Source: Turritopsis dohrnii
Lineage: Eukaryota > Cnidaria > Hydrozoa > Anthoathecata > Oceaniidae
NCBI GenBank assembly: GCA_027922465.2
Contig: BQMF02000003.1
Location: 1,550,001 to 1,614,000, forward strand
Length of the DNA stretch: 64,000 nucleotides
Direction: 5' to 3'
Part shown: in pieces, positions 22,401 to 35,057 of the stretch
Numbering within the stretch: the stretch's first letter is position 1
Layout: each line of letters starts with the position of its first letter
The notes under the pieces: generated by a model
Told to the model about the DNA's origin: nothing
Database searches by the model: none
The model's input: the letters and a program-made list of their open reading frames with translations, nothing else
Made by a program: the position numbers and the translations under genes

Positions 22401-25400
22401 CAAACTCAAAATCAAGGACTTCTCATGATGAGAAAGACACATTTTCTATCGTGCTTGTTAAGTACGAATCGGTTAAAAACGATCTCGACGAAAGTTTACA
22501 CAAAAAATTTAACAAAGATGGTAAGTACTTCCTGGCGTTTTTATACGATGCAGCGAACAAGAAAATAGATATAATAGCGAGAAGAGACTCCAATATTTAT
22601 AATCTATCTTCAACTATCATTAAGCATATATGTCCAAGTAATATCTCACCTCCATCAAACACTGTTCGAGAAAGTTTTTCGTCAATCGCAAGTAGTATTG
22701 GTGTGACAAATGCAAGCATCCTTAACGTCACCCCTACGTCGCCTGTACGGCATTCAAAATCCATGATTACATCAGTGTGGAAGTCGTCTTTAGCAGAAGG
22801 AAACACAGTTTTGCCTACAACGTCCGTGGTAAACACAACGCGTGTAAACAGTACTTTAATCTTCTCTACTCCTTCTTTAAGCACCACTTACACGGCCTAT
22901 TTTGTGTCACGAGTTGGTGATGTGAGTTATATAGGGACTGGTACTTCTGTTCTGATATCAAGTGGACCGAATATGGCCTCGATTTCATCTTCGCAGATTT
23001 CTTTTTCAAGACATGAGAATATTTCAGAGACGAAGACAGCGCTTAATTCGAATATTGCTAAAAGCACTCACGTTCTGATGTCGAAAGCACCGAATATGGC
23101 CTCGGTTTCATCTTCGCAGATTTCTTTTTCAAGACATGAAAATATTTCAGAGACGAAGACAGCGCTTAATTCGAATATTGCTAAAAGCATTCACGTTCTG
23201 ATGTCGAAAGCACCGAATATGGCCTCGATTTCATCTTCGCAGATTTCTTTTTCAAGACATGAAAATATTTCAGAGACGAAGACAGCGCTTAATTCGAATA
23301 TTGCTAAAAGCACTCACGTTCTGATGTCGAAAGCACCGAATATGGCCTCGATTTCATCTTCGCAGATTTCTTTTTCAAGACATGAAAATATTTCCGCATT
23401 TAACACAGCCTCATATTTAGAAATGTCGAATTCAACAAGAACTTCCACGTTGATCAAGACAACAGTTGTTATATATTCCAGCTTCTCTACTAGAAACATA
23501 CAATCAACAAACAGTGATCAATCATTAAATTCTCCTCATTCAACCGCCATGCTTTTATCGACAGCTGATTCTTCCAAAGCTGATTCTTCTAATTCTTCCA
23601 CCAGGAGTTATATGAAGTCGCCACAAACATCGAAAATAGCGTCTACCATGGTTTCTAATCAAGTATCTAGTAAGTTTCCTTCCACGCGGACACCGCCTGC
23701 TTCAATTCCAACCATATCTCTTTCCTCAAGTTTTAGACCATCAGATACAAGCTCTGCCATTCCTTCATTCGTTAGTTTCAAGCTTTCACATACAGATTTT
23801 CACCAGTCATTTACAAGTTTCAATCAAACGACGATGTCCAAGACTGTGCCAATAACACGTGTTAAACCTACAAGTATAAAATCGTCACCTTCAATTCAAA
23901 CGCGTATAGCGACAATTGAATCTACACACTCAACACAAATTTCGACAATTATAAATAAAAGTCGTGCATTGACGCAATATAAAACGTCGTTATCTTCTGC
24001 GCCCAGTTCTTTCGTATATAAATCACTAGTGGTCGAAGCAACGCCTTTAAATACGCTATTAACTAACACAAGTAAGACGTATTTAATCCCAACAACGATA
24101 ACTCAAATCTGGACTTGGAATTCCTCCAATACACATGTGATCACAGTTGGTACTGCCATATTTTCTTCGACAAGTCTGTTGACATCAGCAATAATAAACC
24201 ATACAATGCTTCCATCTTCGTTTTCAAAGTTGTCTTTTACTCCTATCGAACGTACGAAAAGCTCACGCGTTTCGATTCGAGTCTTTGCTTCGTCCTCGTG
24301 GCAGCATACGAGTTCTGCATTGAAAAACATTTCAAGTTATTCGTCAATACATGGATGGAACACATCTTTGATCAGTGGCAGTCCATCCAGTTTGTTCAGT
24401 ACACCCTCCAGTAAGTATACAATACACCCTCTATAATTCGAACAATAAAAGGGACTTTAGGGGGTTCAAATTACAGGGATTTAGCTATACTCGTTTTCTA
24501 TTCATAGCATTTTCGTCATCGATATCTGTGGTAGCATGGAACAGTCTCGAACTAGGTTAGTTGATACAATATTTGCGTTTCCATTTGAAAGTAACCTGCC
24601 TAACCGATAGATTTCTCAGGAATTGCATTTTTTGGAATAAAGAAAGACCTTGATTTCCCAGTTCATTATAACAAAGTTAACGTCAAAAACATTTAGGATA
24701 TCAAATCGAAATTATTCACGTGTTTACTTTTCAGATATTTCAAACTTTCTTCATCAAAACATAACGGAAAGAGAGCTGAAGAATCAAACATGGGTGCAAG
24801 TGAGCATTTAAGTAGTTGTTTTGTTAGTATGCTAAAACTTATTTTAACGCGTGGTTTCATATGGTGAGCGAATTAAACTAGTACAACGCAAAATACATGA
24901 ATTGATAACTCATATTCACTTGTAAATTGTCCATCTCAATAGTTTAACGATTCTGTCTGTAACTTCTGATGTTTTTGTGTTGTTCTTACTAGACTTTCAT
25001 CCAAAATTCTTCCACGATTCTGAATAATATCACAAACAGCGAGTCGAAAACAGTAAGTTTTGCCATCTTCCTTGCAGTGCTGTTGTGTCTTCAACAACTT
25101 GTGCTGCCACCTCGGTGTCTCATCGACTGGCTTCAAAAGAATGTTTGGAAACTCACTCACTCATGTACTCACTCACTTGAGAAAACATTTGTAACTGCTA
25201 TTCTAGATACAGAAATCTTCGTTACAAGTGATTGGATTTCTGGAAGAAGTACTCATAAAGGTTGGGAAAAATTTACCTGAGAATAGATCGGTTGAATGGA
25301 GCGCAAAGGACTTCAGTAAGGAAACATTTTTATTGATTGCTATGTTTTTCCGAATTGCTGGAAATCAATTTCATCGTAAAGTTTGCCATTTATACTGAGA

Positions 25401-28400
25401 TGAAATGTTATGACCTGTCGTTTGAATGTATATAAGCCTTGGTTTGGCGTAAAATTATTCCTAACAATGGATGGTATATTATTTCAGCTGTGAAGATACT
25501 TTCTGTAAAACCTTCGTTGCGTCATAATACGTCTTCGTTCTTAACTTCTGTTGGAAACATCTCGTTACCAGACTCTTTATTCCAAGATTATGAGCATGGT
25601 AAGTAGAACACTATTGACTTGAAATTTGTTTATTCTACCTGTGAAACGGAATCGAACTTTTCAAGACATTTCATCGTTCTGATTAGACCGTGCTGTCATC
25701 ATAGCAATGGCTTACAACACTTTACCAGCTATGAAGAATCTAAGGTAATTTTTCGATTACCCTTCGACTATAACGCGTATAAGCTTTTATTCTGATGGTC
25801 CCCTTGACTTTTGTATGTACTTATGGTCACATAGAAACGACACTAGTTCATGTTCACATTATAGGGCGCACTACACAATTAGTAAGAAAGTCTTTACTGT
25901 CACTGTTGATCCACCACCCAAAACGCCATTCAAAACGCCATTGTCGTATAAACTGGAAGGAAATAAGGTAAGACGTTTGAATTAGCACCCGTTATTAAAT
26001 CATCGAAACTTCACTAAAGGGGTATTAAATCGAACCATATAGGGTGCTTTTGAATGTTGATGAAGACTTTTTTGGAATGTTTTCTTTTCAGAGCAATTTC
26101 TCAAATTATCAATGCGTCTTCTGGAATGAAAGGTATATGTCTGTTACCTTTTTTGTAAACGACACACATTGATCATTAAATGAGATTTCTTGGTTAGTTG
26201 TGAAATCGGTTATTATTTTGATGTTCTAGTTTTTGGGACAATAGTGGTTGTGTGGTATCGAACGTCACTGGCAATATCATAACATGCGAATGTAACCATA
26301 TGACGTCATTCTCTGTTCTGACGCAAGTAGCTGATTTTGAGGTACGTTTTTTTCTAAGTCACTTCTGTATGGCTGCCTTAGAGTACAGACTCTTTTCGGT
26401 ATGAACACGCGATGGTTTGTTTTTCAGGTACCTGGCAAACATCGTTTCATCTTGAGCATTATCACTTATATCGGCTGTGGCGTCTCGATCGCCGCATGTA
26501 TTGTTTTGATTTTGACCTATATGTTATGTGGGTAAGTGAGATGCTGATTGTATTTCCAATTAACAATTATACAAGTATTTCTAATTACTTCTTAACCTAC
26601 AGTCAGTCACGTGGGAAAAGAAGTTCCAACCTGGTTTAGAAAAAATATCAGAATCTTTTTATTTTATGTAAATGTGCAAAATGCTAACTCGGTTTATATG
26701 ATTAGTTTTGTGATTATATGAAAAAAAAAATAACTAACCCGGACTGTAAAAGTGGATTGAATCGTCAAAACGACAATTTCATGTATAGTCATAATTCAAT
26801 TTTAATAGGCTTACTGTTTAAGGCCCATGTATTTTAACCCAAATCAGGTGAACCTGTTTCGTATAATCGTGCCCTTAAAAGTTATCTTTGGGATTTAAAA
26901 TGATATTCCAGCCAAGAAAAAAGCGATATCTAGTTATATACTGATTTTTTTCCATGAAAACATGTTTTTAATCTACATGACCTTCATTCTTAATCTGTAG
27001 TAATCGCTAGTAAAGCTAAATCATCTACTCTAGTTTGATGTATTGAAAGTTCTGAAGTTTCCAGTAACATCATCTACCTTTCTTTCTTTATAGTCGCCTT
27101 ATAAAAGTTGATCGAAATATCATCCACATCAACTTAGCGTTAGCAATAGCGATAGCCAACAGTTTATTTCTATGCGCCGACACTGTTTACAAATATAAGG
27201 TAACGTCAACGTTCTATTGTCCGATAACACCGATAGAAGATGTCAGAATAAACGGGTTTTTTATTAAGCCTAACGTTACTGCATGGCTCCAAGGTTTAAG
27301 AAGCAAGAAACAGAAAACGTGTTATTATCTCTAACTTATTTGTATTAGAGTGTCATACTAAAATGAAGAAATATTGGCCTATTCCTTTAGAATATCTGCT
27401 TCGGCGTTTCGATTGGGCTTTACTATAGTTATCTTGCTGCATTCTTCTGGATGTTGGTGGAAGGTATTCATGTCTACTTGATGATTGTCAAAGTGTTCAA
27501 AAGTCCAAAGAAAATTCGTGTATACATGATCATTGGGTGGAGTAAGTTTTATCTTCATCATTCGCCTGTAAAGTCAGTAACTTTACGCCATGTTATCCGA
27601 ATATGTTTGTGATGTGACCTGTCTTATTATTTTTAGTTCTCCCTGGGATCATTGTGGTTTTGACAGCTTTCAGATATCATAATAACTTCATCAGAGAGGA
27701 TTTCTGTTGGTTACCGTTAGAGGGTAATATCATCTGGATTTTTGTTGGACCGGTTTTGGCAATCCTGCTCATTAACAGCATCATTCTGATAGCCACCTTG
27801 AATGCATCTCACAAAATGTCTGTGGACGAGACTGAGTTCAGTCGTCTACAAAGAATCGCCAGGCTAACGTTGTTGCTGATGCCGATCTTTGGTTTGACGT
27901 GGGTGTTCGGTATCATGGCCGTGAATAAACAGCTTTTACTCTTTCAGTATATTTTCACCGGTATAAACTCGTTCCAAGGTTTATTTATCTTCATATGTTA
28001 TTGCGTCATCAACAATGAAGTGCGACGGGAATATCACAGAGTTCGACGCAAGTCGCAATATTCGTCGTCAAAATCTAACGGCTTTTCTGACAATGGTTTT
28101 TCTACGTACATTCATCCTTATCCGCGAAAGCGCATCAAAAGCGCGCTCTCCGTGGAAGATAGCTTACCGGCTGTGCAGTTGACGCGTTTCGATATGAGTG
28201 ACGATATTTATCCGACATTCTTCTCGTCTGACCACCAGCGAGAGCCCAGCGAAAACTTTTCGGATACACTTACCAAACGACACAAAAAGCAATATTCAAT
28301 CGAACTTGTAAGATTGCAGACGGAAGGACTTGATGACGGTGAATCAGTGTGCAGTTTGATTCCCAGCGAAGAAGCGACGTATCTGTTACGAACAAGCACG

Positions 28401-28523
28401 TTTGACGGAGGTTCACGCATCGGAAGCGACTGCATGTCGTCTAATGGAGATGAATGTGTAGCACCATATAAAACATTCCATAATATGGAAAATGGCGTAA
28501 CACTTAACGCTTATCGTGTTTAA
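19492..28523 (+). CDS. Adhesion GPCR with vWA-like head and mucin stalk
   Basis: Fifteen exons: 19492-19543, 22092-24410, 24508-24555, 24735-24799, 24993-25052, 25207-25315, 25488-25598, 25687-25744, 25835-25967, 26092-26132, 26230-26341, 26428-26531, 27094-27199, 27391-27541, 27637-28523. Phases agree throughout and give 1451 aa. In order: a signal peptide (exon 1); a vWA-like fold (VLFVIDSTNHTSS onward, about residues 20-205) whose metal site is degenerate; a Ser/Thr-rich stalk (about 205-790) with 41-residue tandem repeats; a GAIN-like region; a GPS (CVFWNESFW...GC...CECNHMTSFSVL) with HM/T at the predicted self-cleavage point instead of the usual HL/T; seven membrane helices with GLTWVFG and NSFQGLFIF; and a cytoplasmic tail of about 165 aa. 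A plausible extra 33-base in-phase microexon lies at 19643-19675. It should act as a surface adhesion/mechanosensing receptor; the ligand is unknown. Confidence 0.92.
19544..22091 (+). other. Adhesion GPCR intron 1
   Basis: This 2.5-kb stretch lies between the signal-peptide exon and the large vWA/stalk exon. It is AT-rich and has no recognisable transposon. The only coding candidate is the 33-base microexon at 19643-19675, with an AG acceptor, a GTCAGT donor and preserved phase. If used, it would add about eleven residues after the signal peptide. Confidence 0.5.
22973..23395 (+). repeat. 123-bp coding tandem repeats in GPCR stalk
   Basis: Units start at 22973, 23096, 23219 and 23342 (the last partial), each 123 bp or 41 codons with no frame change. 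The unit begins MASISSSQISFSRHENISET and continues to SKAPN. Copies differ at only a handful of bases (for example ACT/ATT, ATT/GTT), so the array is recent and probably variable in length between individuals. Ser/Thr density suggests O-glycosylation. Confidence 0.95.
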
Positions 28524-29526
28524 AATTTAATTTGTCGTTGTGTTTTTAAAATACTGATGAAAAACATTTCTTAACGCTACTTAGAATGTCGAGTTCTTAA
28601 CATTTAGCCGTTATTATAAAAGGTTCTTATTTTAATTTCTTTATATTTTAACGTCATTTTAACCATTTTTAGTTTTGAAACTAACAGTTTCAAAAGACCA
28701 GGGTATCGAATTCATTTCTAATGCTTTTATAAAAGAGCTTCGATCGAAAGGTGTGATGGTGAGTTCTAAAGAGCTTGATGTTATGTGAAACGTTTGCTTT
28801 AGGTAATCTGATCCCGCAGTTATTGCAATTTTATAGTAACTGAAGGCTTTTATATACGAATAGATCTGAACTAGGGGCACCCCAAAAGGCACACAGAAAT
28901 CCCGGGGGTCATGTGTGTATGTAGAAGCTTATTTGTTGTTTTTTAGCACGTATTTATCAGATTGGTAGTAATTTTTACATGTTTAAAAAGAAAATGTCTT
29001 TATATTTTGTTACTATTAGGAACAAAATCTTTGAATTACATAAATGTTCTTTCATGTTGTTCCGACACGAATTTACGACCATAAGAAATATTTTTTTGAC
29101 ATAATTGTCCACAATAAACAATAAGTTTCAAAAATCAACAGCAAGTAAGTCGAACCTCTCTTTATATAGAGCAGACACCTACGGTTCCTAATCAAAGTAA
29201 CCATTTTTACAGGTGTCGGGTACATAAACATTCGGGCTGTTTCAAGGGAAAAGTCATCATAAACACTAATCTTACTATCTTTTACCTTAAATATCATGCA
29301 AAGCTTACAATGCAGTATATAAGAATGGCAAAAGAGAGAAATTGTGTTCGCTGCTTAGAGGGTTCGACCAGGATTCGGCGGTTGGAGATAATCTGTCCGC
29401 TGTAACAAGGTGTCCGAATCAGGGAGGTTTTCTGTAGAGTGACCTACAATTTTTTTTGGATGTAGATAGCAACAAGAAAATTGATGATCGACAGAAAACC
29501 AACAGTTCATAATGCGTAACCTAGTA
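28524..29526. other. Intergenic DNA downstream of adhesion GPCR
   Basis: No supported gene. It must contain the GPCR 3' untranslated region and polyadenylation site. Short open frames here look random. It ends at a MITE. Confidence 0.4.
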
Positions 29527-29920
29527 CCTTAAGGGAAGAAATTGTTTGCGGAAGAAATTTGTACGGAAAAATGAATAAATATTGGTCATCCACAAAAATA
29601 AATTCCGCAAAATTTTCTAAATTTTTGATCCGCAAGGAAAAAAGTTGAGGTTATTGAACATGTAAGGACTTATTATTACTCTTCGTCAATAACAATACAA
29701 GCAGTATCTGCACTTGCACTATAATATGTATAACTGATATTATAACTGATGAAAAATAGATGTTATTCCATAAATCTGCTCTTTCAGACACTGAATTAGG
29801 TGTTTCCTTATTTTCGATTTTATTAAACTTCTTGCATTCGCAAAAATTAATTCCGCAAAATCTCTTTTGAAGTCGTCATCCGCAAACAATTTCTTCCGCA
29901 AACAATTTCTTCCCTTAAGG
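29527..29920. mobile_element. 394-bp MITE with TA target duplication
   Basis: CCTTAAGGGAAGAAATTGTT at the left end is inverted at the right end (AACAATTTCTTCCCTTAAGG). TA lies immediately outside both ends (29525-29526 and 29921-29922), the hallmark of Tc1/mariner-type insertion. The TTTGCGGAAGAAATT inner motif also recurs in inverse orientation near 29885-29905. There is no coding capacity. Confidence 0.88.
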
Positions 29921-31608
29921 TAAATAAAATGTACTTGATGTCAAGCTTCGCCATGTCTCAGTAGATGATTCTAAAAAGTGTATGAGTGATGGTCTCCCCG
30001 AAGAATCCTCTTTGGTTAATACTCTTCGTTAATGGCGTCGCCCTCAGGGAAAGATAAATCTCGCGAGTGTTTGAACGGATACCGGTGACAAAATGCAGGA
30101 GCCAAAGGAAAATTCATCGCGTTTGAAGAGATGTGGGGATTGAGCCCCTACACACTCTACACTGTTGTGTAAACCGGCACTGATTGATACTGTATTGCTC
30201 GTTGTTGAAAAACCAACAAACATCAGCGCTGCTGCCTTGGAGCAGGTGGAGCACGAAAGGGGGCATTTGAGATGGCTGATGAATGGACGCGCTACTGGTT
30301 AGCAGCAACATGTGCAATGGCTTGATCGCAGATAGAGGAGGCCAAGATGTCGATGGAATTCATACTATTATAATTAATTGATGGTATAGACGGTAACTCA
30401 TTGTGAAGTCTTTGGAAAAAATACAGGTCGAATTGTCGTGCTGTGAGGAACCACATTCTCTTCACTTGGTGGTGTGGATTAAGCGGCAGAAACCGATCTA
30501 CATGTTTACGGCACGGGTCACGACGGACTCATAGGCATGGCCAGTCGCTATGAACGTCTGCTAGTTAACATGGGTTAGGGGAAACATCGTTCAAAGTTTT
30601 CCAATTAAAAGTTGTTTGCAAGAGCGGAGCAAATTCTGACCCTTATCATCATCGTCTCAAACACGAAAGCCTTTCTATTTTTAGTTAGAAAGTAACAATG
30701 TCAGACCACACCTTCACAACAATGCAAACCTCGTAAAATTTGTTTGGAAAAGTGGAACATTTGGTCAAACTATCCTTGATTGGGGCCAAGGAGAAAGAAT
30801 AGTCCAAATCAATGTACTTACAAATAGAATACATTTCTCTTACTTTAAAACTACAGGGCATCAGAAAAGAGATCATACAAAATAATATTAATGATTCGTT
30901 AAAGAAAAGAACTTTCAGATTGTTCTCCTTTTCGTTTAAGCTTCTCTTAAATTACACCATGGCAACCATTTGTTTCGTTCGTAATCTTAATGGTTACCAC
31001 ATATAATTGAATAAAACAATTTACAAAAATCTCTCCAACATCATTATCATTCTGGTTGAAAACGAGGCCGGATGATGTAATGTCATATTTAAAAGGCTTG
31101 TTGAAATCAACAAGTGCAGTCAATCAACTGCTTCAAACCAACAATTTCTTAGGTTAAAATATCTCATAAAAGTGTTTGGGAGAATGAGGCAAAACGATGT
31201 TTACAACGACAACTATGGTGAATGAGGCAAATTGCAAAATAAAATGTGGAAGAACTGATTACAAGTGCATACGGAACGAATATACTGAGGACCCAAAAGA
31301 ACAAGAAATGTTGACGATGATTTGTTAAATATATTTTCTAGGGGTCATTCAACTATTACCAAATTGATATATCCCAAAAATCGTATTTGATAGTATTTTT
31401 GTTGCGATTCAAACTTCCTCAATTTCAAAACACGCAGAAAACATCTGGATATTTCCTCATGAAATAACACAAGATCAATTAAAAGTAACGGTGCAATTTT
31501 TGTAGTGGTTTTCGTAATATGTGAATGACCCCTCCACCGTATTACTTATATCTCTTTACTTAATTTATAACCTTATCGTTTTGTCATAAGATCATTAAAG
31601 TTCGAAAC
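29921..31608. other. Intergenic DNA with a compositionally distinct patch
   Basis: No gene is supported. About 30000-30620 is clearly richer in G and C than the surrounding DNA, with no long open frame on either strand. It could be an old retroelement or noncoding-transcript remnant. From 31000 to 31608 the DNA is plain AT-rich and should include the syntenin 3' untranslated region on the minus strand. Confidence 0.3.
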
Positions 31609-34600
31609 TTATAGATCTGGAATTGAGTGATCCATTTTCTTCTTGACGAGGCTGTCAGACATGCTGAAACATGAAAAATATTCACGTGAATAAAATAAAT
31701 AACAAAGGGGTTTAACTAAATCTTACTAAACATGTAACGTTGAATTGATTGATATAAGCTACGAAAAAAATATGTTACCATTTGATGATGTGTTCGTAAA
31801 TGAAGCTAGGCATTATGGTTATTGTGATCGAACGATCAGCAGCTGCCAGAATTTGTGAGGTTTCCTTATCCTAAAAAAAACCATAGTTGAAATCAAAAAC
31901 TATTTGATAATACCTTATAAATTTTCTATGAACATTGAAAATACTTCTAGAATCTACTTTTACCTTTAAGCCAACAACATTTTGCCCATTTACCTCCAAT
32001 ATATTATGTTCTATCAACAAACCATTTCTAAAAGTGAATGAATAAGTTCTTGGGTAACTGGAATACTACTCATTTAAACAGAATAAAAGAAGAAAGAATG
32101 TAGTCATCCAACAAATGTTAGATACCATGGAATGATTACTGTTTTGGGAAAACACCTTTCAAAATCAAAGATTGGTTTATCATAATTATTTCCTCCTTCA
32201 ATGTTATTATTCATGGTAAATGATAGCAAATTTTTTTGAAAAAAAATTAATTTGGAAAATAGCACCATCTTATAGAGCTTGACTTTCCCAAATTGATCTT
32301 CGTACAAAACAACTTCTTAGGCCTGTTCTTAATCCCTTTACCACACTTACTACTATACGCACAACTCAAGTTTAAAACAAACTGTTGATTGAAGAACGAT
32401 GCCACCACCAGAATGGAAACAGCTGGTTCAAACGAATATATACGCCAAACCAATCTCAACTAAAAGTATTAACCTTGCTGCTGATGAATCTTTCACTATC
32501 GAAGTAATTTTTCCATCTTTGTATATAAATCCGACATGCCCAGCACTATCTTTCTGTAATGTGATTGTCCTTTCAAACGGTCTATGAAGAAAGTTGGAAG
32601 GTTCGATCATGAAGATCAAAAAACAAAGAAATGACAAAATGTAAAACATTGGCAGATTTACCTGTCTCGGACAGCCAAGTCAATTCTTTGAGGATTAGAT
32701 TTCTTAATCAAATTCATAACCTTATTACGATCAAAACCAGCAAGGGTGGTACCATTTATCTGAAGAATTTGGTCACCAAACCGCAGCCCTAAAAATGTAA
32801 TTACATGTACCAGTAAATTGATTAGTCAATAACCATTCCCATTCCTCTTTTAATAACCCCTTATCAGACAGGTCTGTAACATGTAATCCTTTGGAGCATT
32901 TCTGAGCAATTAAAACAAAATGTTTCTCAACTTGACATAAATGTATCATAAACAAGATGAAATTTTGCTGTCAAGTGAATTCTACCTTCCTCATGTGTAA
33001 CTGTACAGTTAAAATCACACTTCAGGATCAGGTCCACTGAAGAATCACAATATAAATCTACCTGCAATAGCCGCTGGAGAGTCCTTTTGTACGAAGGAGA
33101 CAAACACGCCTTTGTTGACATGCTGAACACGCAAACCCATTTTTCCATCAGCACCTTTGCAAGCAATGACTTGACGAACACCTTGCTTTATTTCAGATCG
33201 CATTACACCAAGATTTTGTTGTCCAGTGATTGGTGCAATCATATTTTGGGAAGGAGACTTGTATTGCACAACTTGCTGAAATAAGTTTAGACACAAAATG
33301 AAGAACGTATGTATTCAGTATCTGTGTGCTGAATTTCATAGATATCATCATACCTGTCCGGTTTCAGGCATATTTTGAATGATCATATCTTGTGATAGCT
33401 GAAGCCCCATAAAATCATTCAATGATGGATATAAACTACTACCAGGGCTATTACTAACCTGAAAGAAATGTAAACAATAAGGAATAAGAAATTCATACAA
33501 CATGGAATTAAAAGCTGCGGGGTTGTTATCTATATATTAATAGCCGATTCTCCGTTTGTCTGTTTGTTTGTAAGTCACGCAAAATGGTAGATGGAGTTGT
33601 GAGCCAAATTATTTAATGGTGTGTCATGAAACAAAATGTTTTTTGCTTTTCTTTCAATAATTTAATTTCTTTTATTTGTTAAGCGCTTCTGATCGAACGT
33701 TTCTTTTATTCAGTTTATTCATTTAGCACGTGCCTTTTCTCTCCTCCCGTGTGAACTTTTTAAGAAGAGAAACCATTTTCGCCCTGTTTGATAACACCCA
33801 TGTTAGAGCGCGTAACTTTTTTAAAACAAAAGCTAATAAAAAGTTGAAGTTTTTTCTTCCTACGTTTTGAGTGTATTGTTGTACTGATCAACGATTGGTT
33901 TTAAAAAATAAATAAGTAACACATAATGAAAAACCTGAAAAATAGTTAATGTCACACTGATGTAACACTGACTGCACACCAGAGGTTGTGACTTCGAATC
34001 TTTTCCAAGTTGTATGAGCCGTTTATAAGGAAATTTGATGTTTATTGATACAGTGATACAGAGCAGGTAGACATATTAACTAAAATCCCTTCTGAGCATT
34101 CTGAGTATTCCAAGAAAATGAACAATATAGACTGAATTTATACTTTTCTTACCATTTGAGGTGGCTGGCTGCTAATTGCAGGATTTTGTTGTTGTTGTTG
34201 TTGCTGATGGAGCGAGGCCTGCGCCTGGAAATAATTTAATCAGGAAAAATTTGTATATATTATATACATATATATACAAATCCAATTTCTTCTCTTTATT
34301 TTATTTATCAAGACTGCTCAAACATCTAATGTATTTTTCATTTGCTTTGTTTCTAGTTTTATAGTTAGGTTTCGGTCATTTGAAAGTTGTAATGGACAAG
34401 TTTTTAATTTTTCTTATCAGTTTAACTAAATGTCTTATAACTAGTTGAATATATAAGAGTGACAAAAATTATACAAATCCCCAATCAGGTGACAATAGGG
34501 TAGCTGTCATTCAGTCATGCTTTATACAAGTAATTAATCACTCATGGAAATGGGTACTTTCCCCTAGTGAGTTTTCAATAATTGGAATATAGCCTTCAAA

Positions 34601-35057
34601 ATATGAGTTATTGCTCAAACTTAAAACCACTTCCTTGCAAAACTGTTTATTAAGTCATTTTCCTGTGAACATGCGCACACATCTGCGCAGGTTATTAGAT
34701 GCTCCCTATACACTTCCAGATTCTATCTGCTTATTTGGTTATTAGGCAATAAATCTTGGGGTGTAATTCTTGACACTTAAGGGTTTTACTGCTGAGGAAG
34801 CAGTCAACAAAGAATAGAAAAAGCATTTTTTGCTTCTGATTGTCAATAATTTTGAATACTGGAAATTGGTGAGGACGAAATTATAGAGGCTAGCACGCTA
34901 AACACCCTGTTGAGAAATAATGGGACACACAAAATTCACAAAATTAGGCAACCAACTTGTTTGTATTTGCAATTTAAAATGAAAATTTGAATAAGAAAAT
35001 CTTTACCTGCGCCATATGGTCAACCTTCATATCTTCTAATGATGGGTATAAAGACAT
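31609..35057 (-). CDS. SDCBP: Syntenin (tandem PDZ scaffold)
   Basis: Nine exons (minus, 5' to 3'): 35057-35007, 34224-34153, 33458-33354, 33275-33062, 32788-32662, 32581-32474, 32027-31964, 31870-31779, 31663-31609. They total 295 aa against 298 in human. The N-terminus [13 protein letters not shown] is nearly that of vertebrate syntenin-1. A second LYPSL copy ([13 protein letters not shown]) follows a Gln run; LYPxL motifs bind ALIX in exosome biogenesis. PDZ1 spans about [10 protein letters not shown] to [12 protein letters not shown]2 starts PFERTITL and includes [25 protein letters not shown] and INILEVNG-like strands. The end MDHSIPDL matches MDHTIPEV. It links syndecans and other receptors to membranes, trafficking and exosomes. 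Every junction is GT/AG with matching phase. Confidence 0.97.
33510..34152. other. Syntenin intron 2, possible Helitron-like start
   Basis: Plus strand 33528-33565 reads TCTATATATTAATAGCCG, then a CGTTTGTCTGTTTGTTTG run. This style is seen at the 5' ends of some invertebrate Helitrons. No matching 3' hairpin-CTRR end was located, so this is only a suggestion. The rest of the intron has no recognised content. Confidence 0.2.
34167..34204 (-). repeat. CAA-repeat (poly-Gln) in syntenin exon 2
   Basis: A GTT run on the plus strand (34185-34203) encodes about seven consecutive glutamines on the minus strand within the N-terminal linker of syntenin, between the two LYPSL motifs. Such a run is not in vertebrate syntenin-1 and may vary in length. 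Confidence 0.8.

Noticed and set aside
25053..25280. Continuing GPCR exon 5 in frame through 25280
   Set aside because: It would end in a stop and break the phase with the next exon. Using the donor at 25053 and the TTCTAG acceptor at 25201-25206 restores phase and a GAIN-like sequence. The acceptor at 25071-25077 would give a 25-bp intron, which is too short.
30114..30317. 67-codon minus-strand frame in the GC-richer patch
   Set aside because: No domain, no splice context and no good upstream signals; length is compatible with chance.
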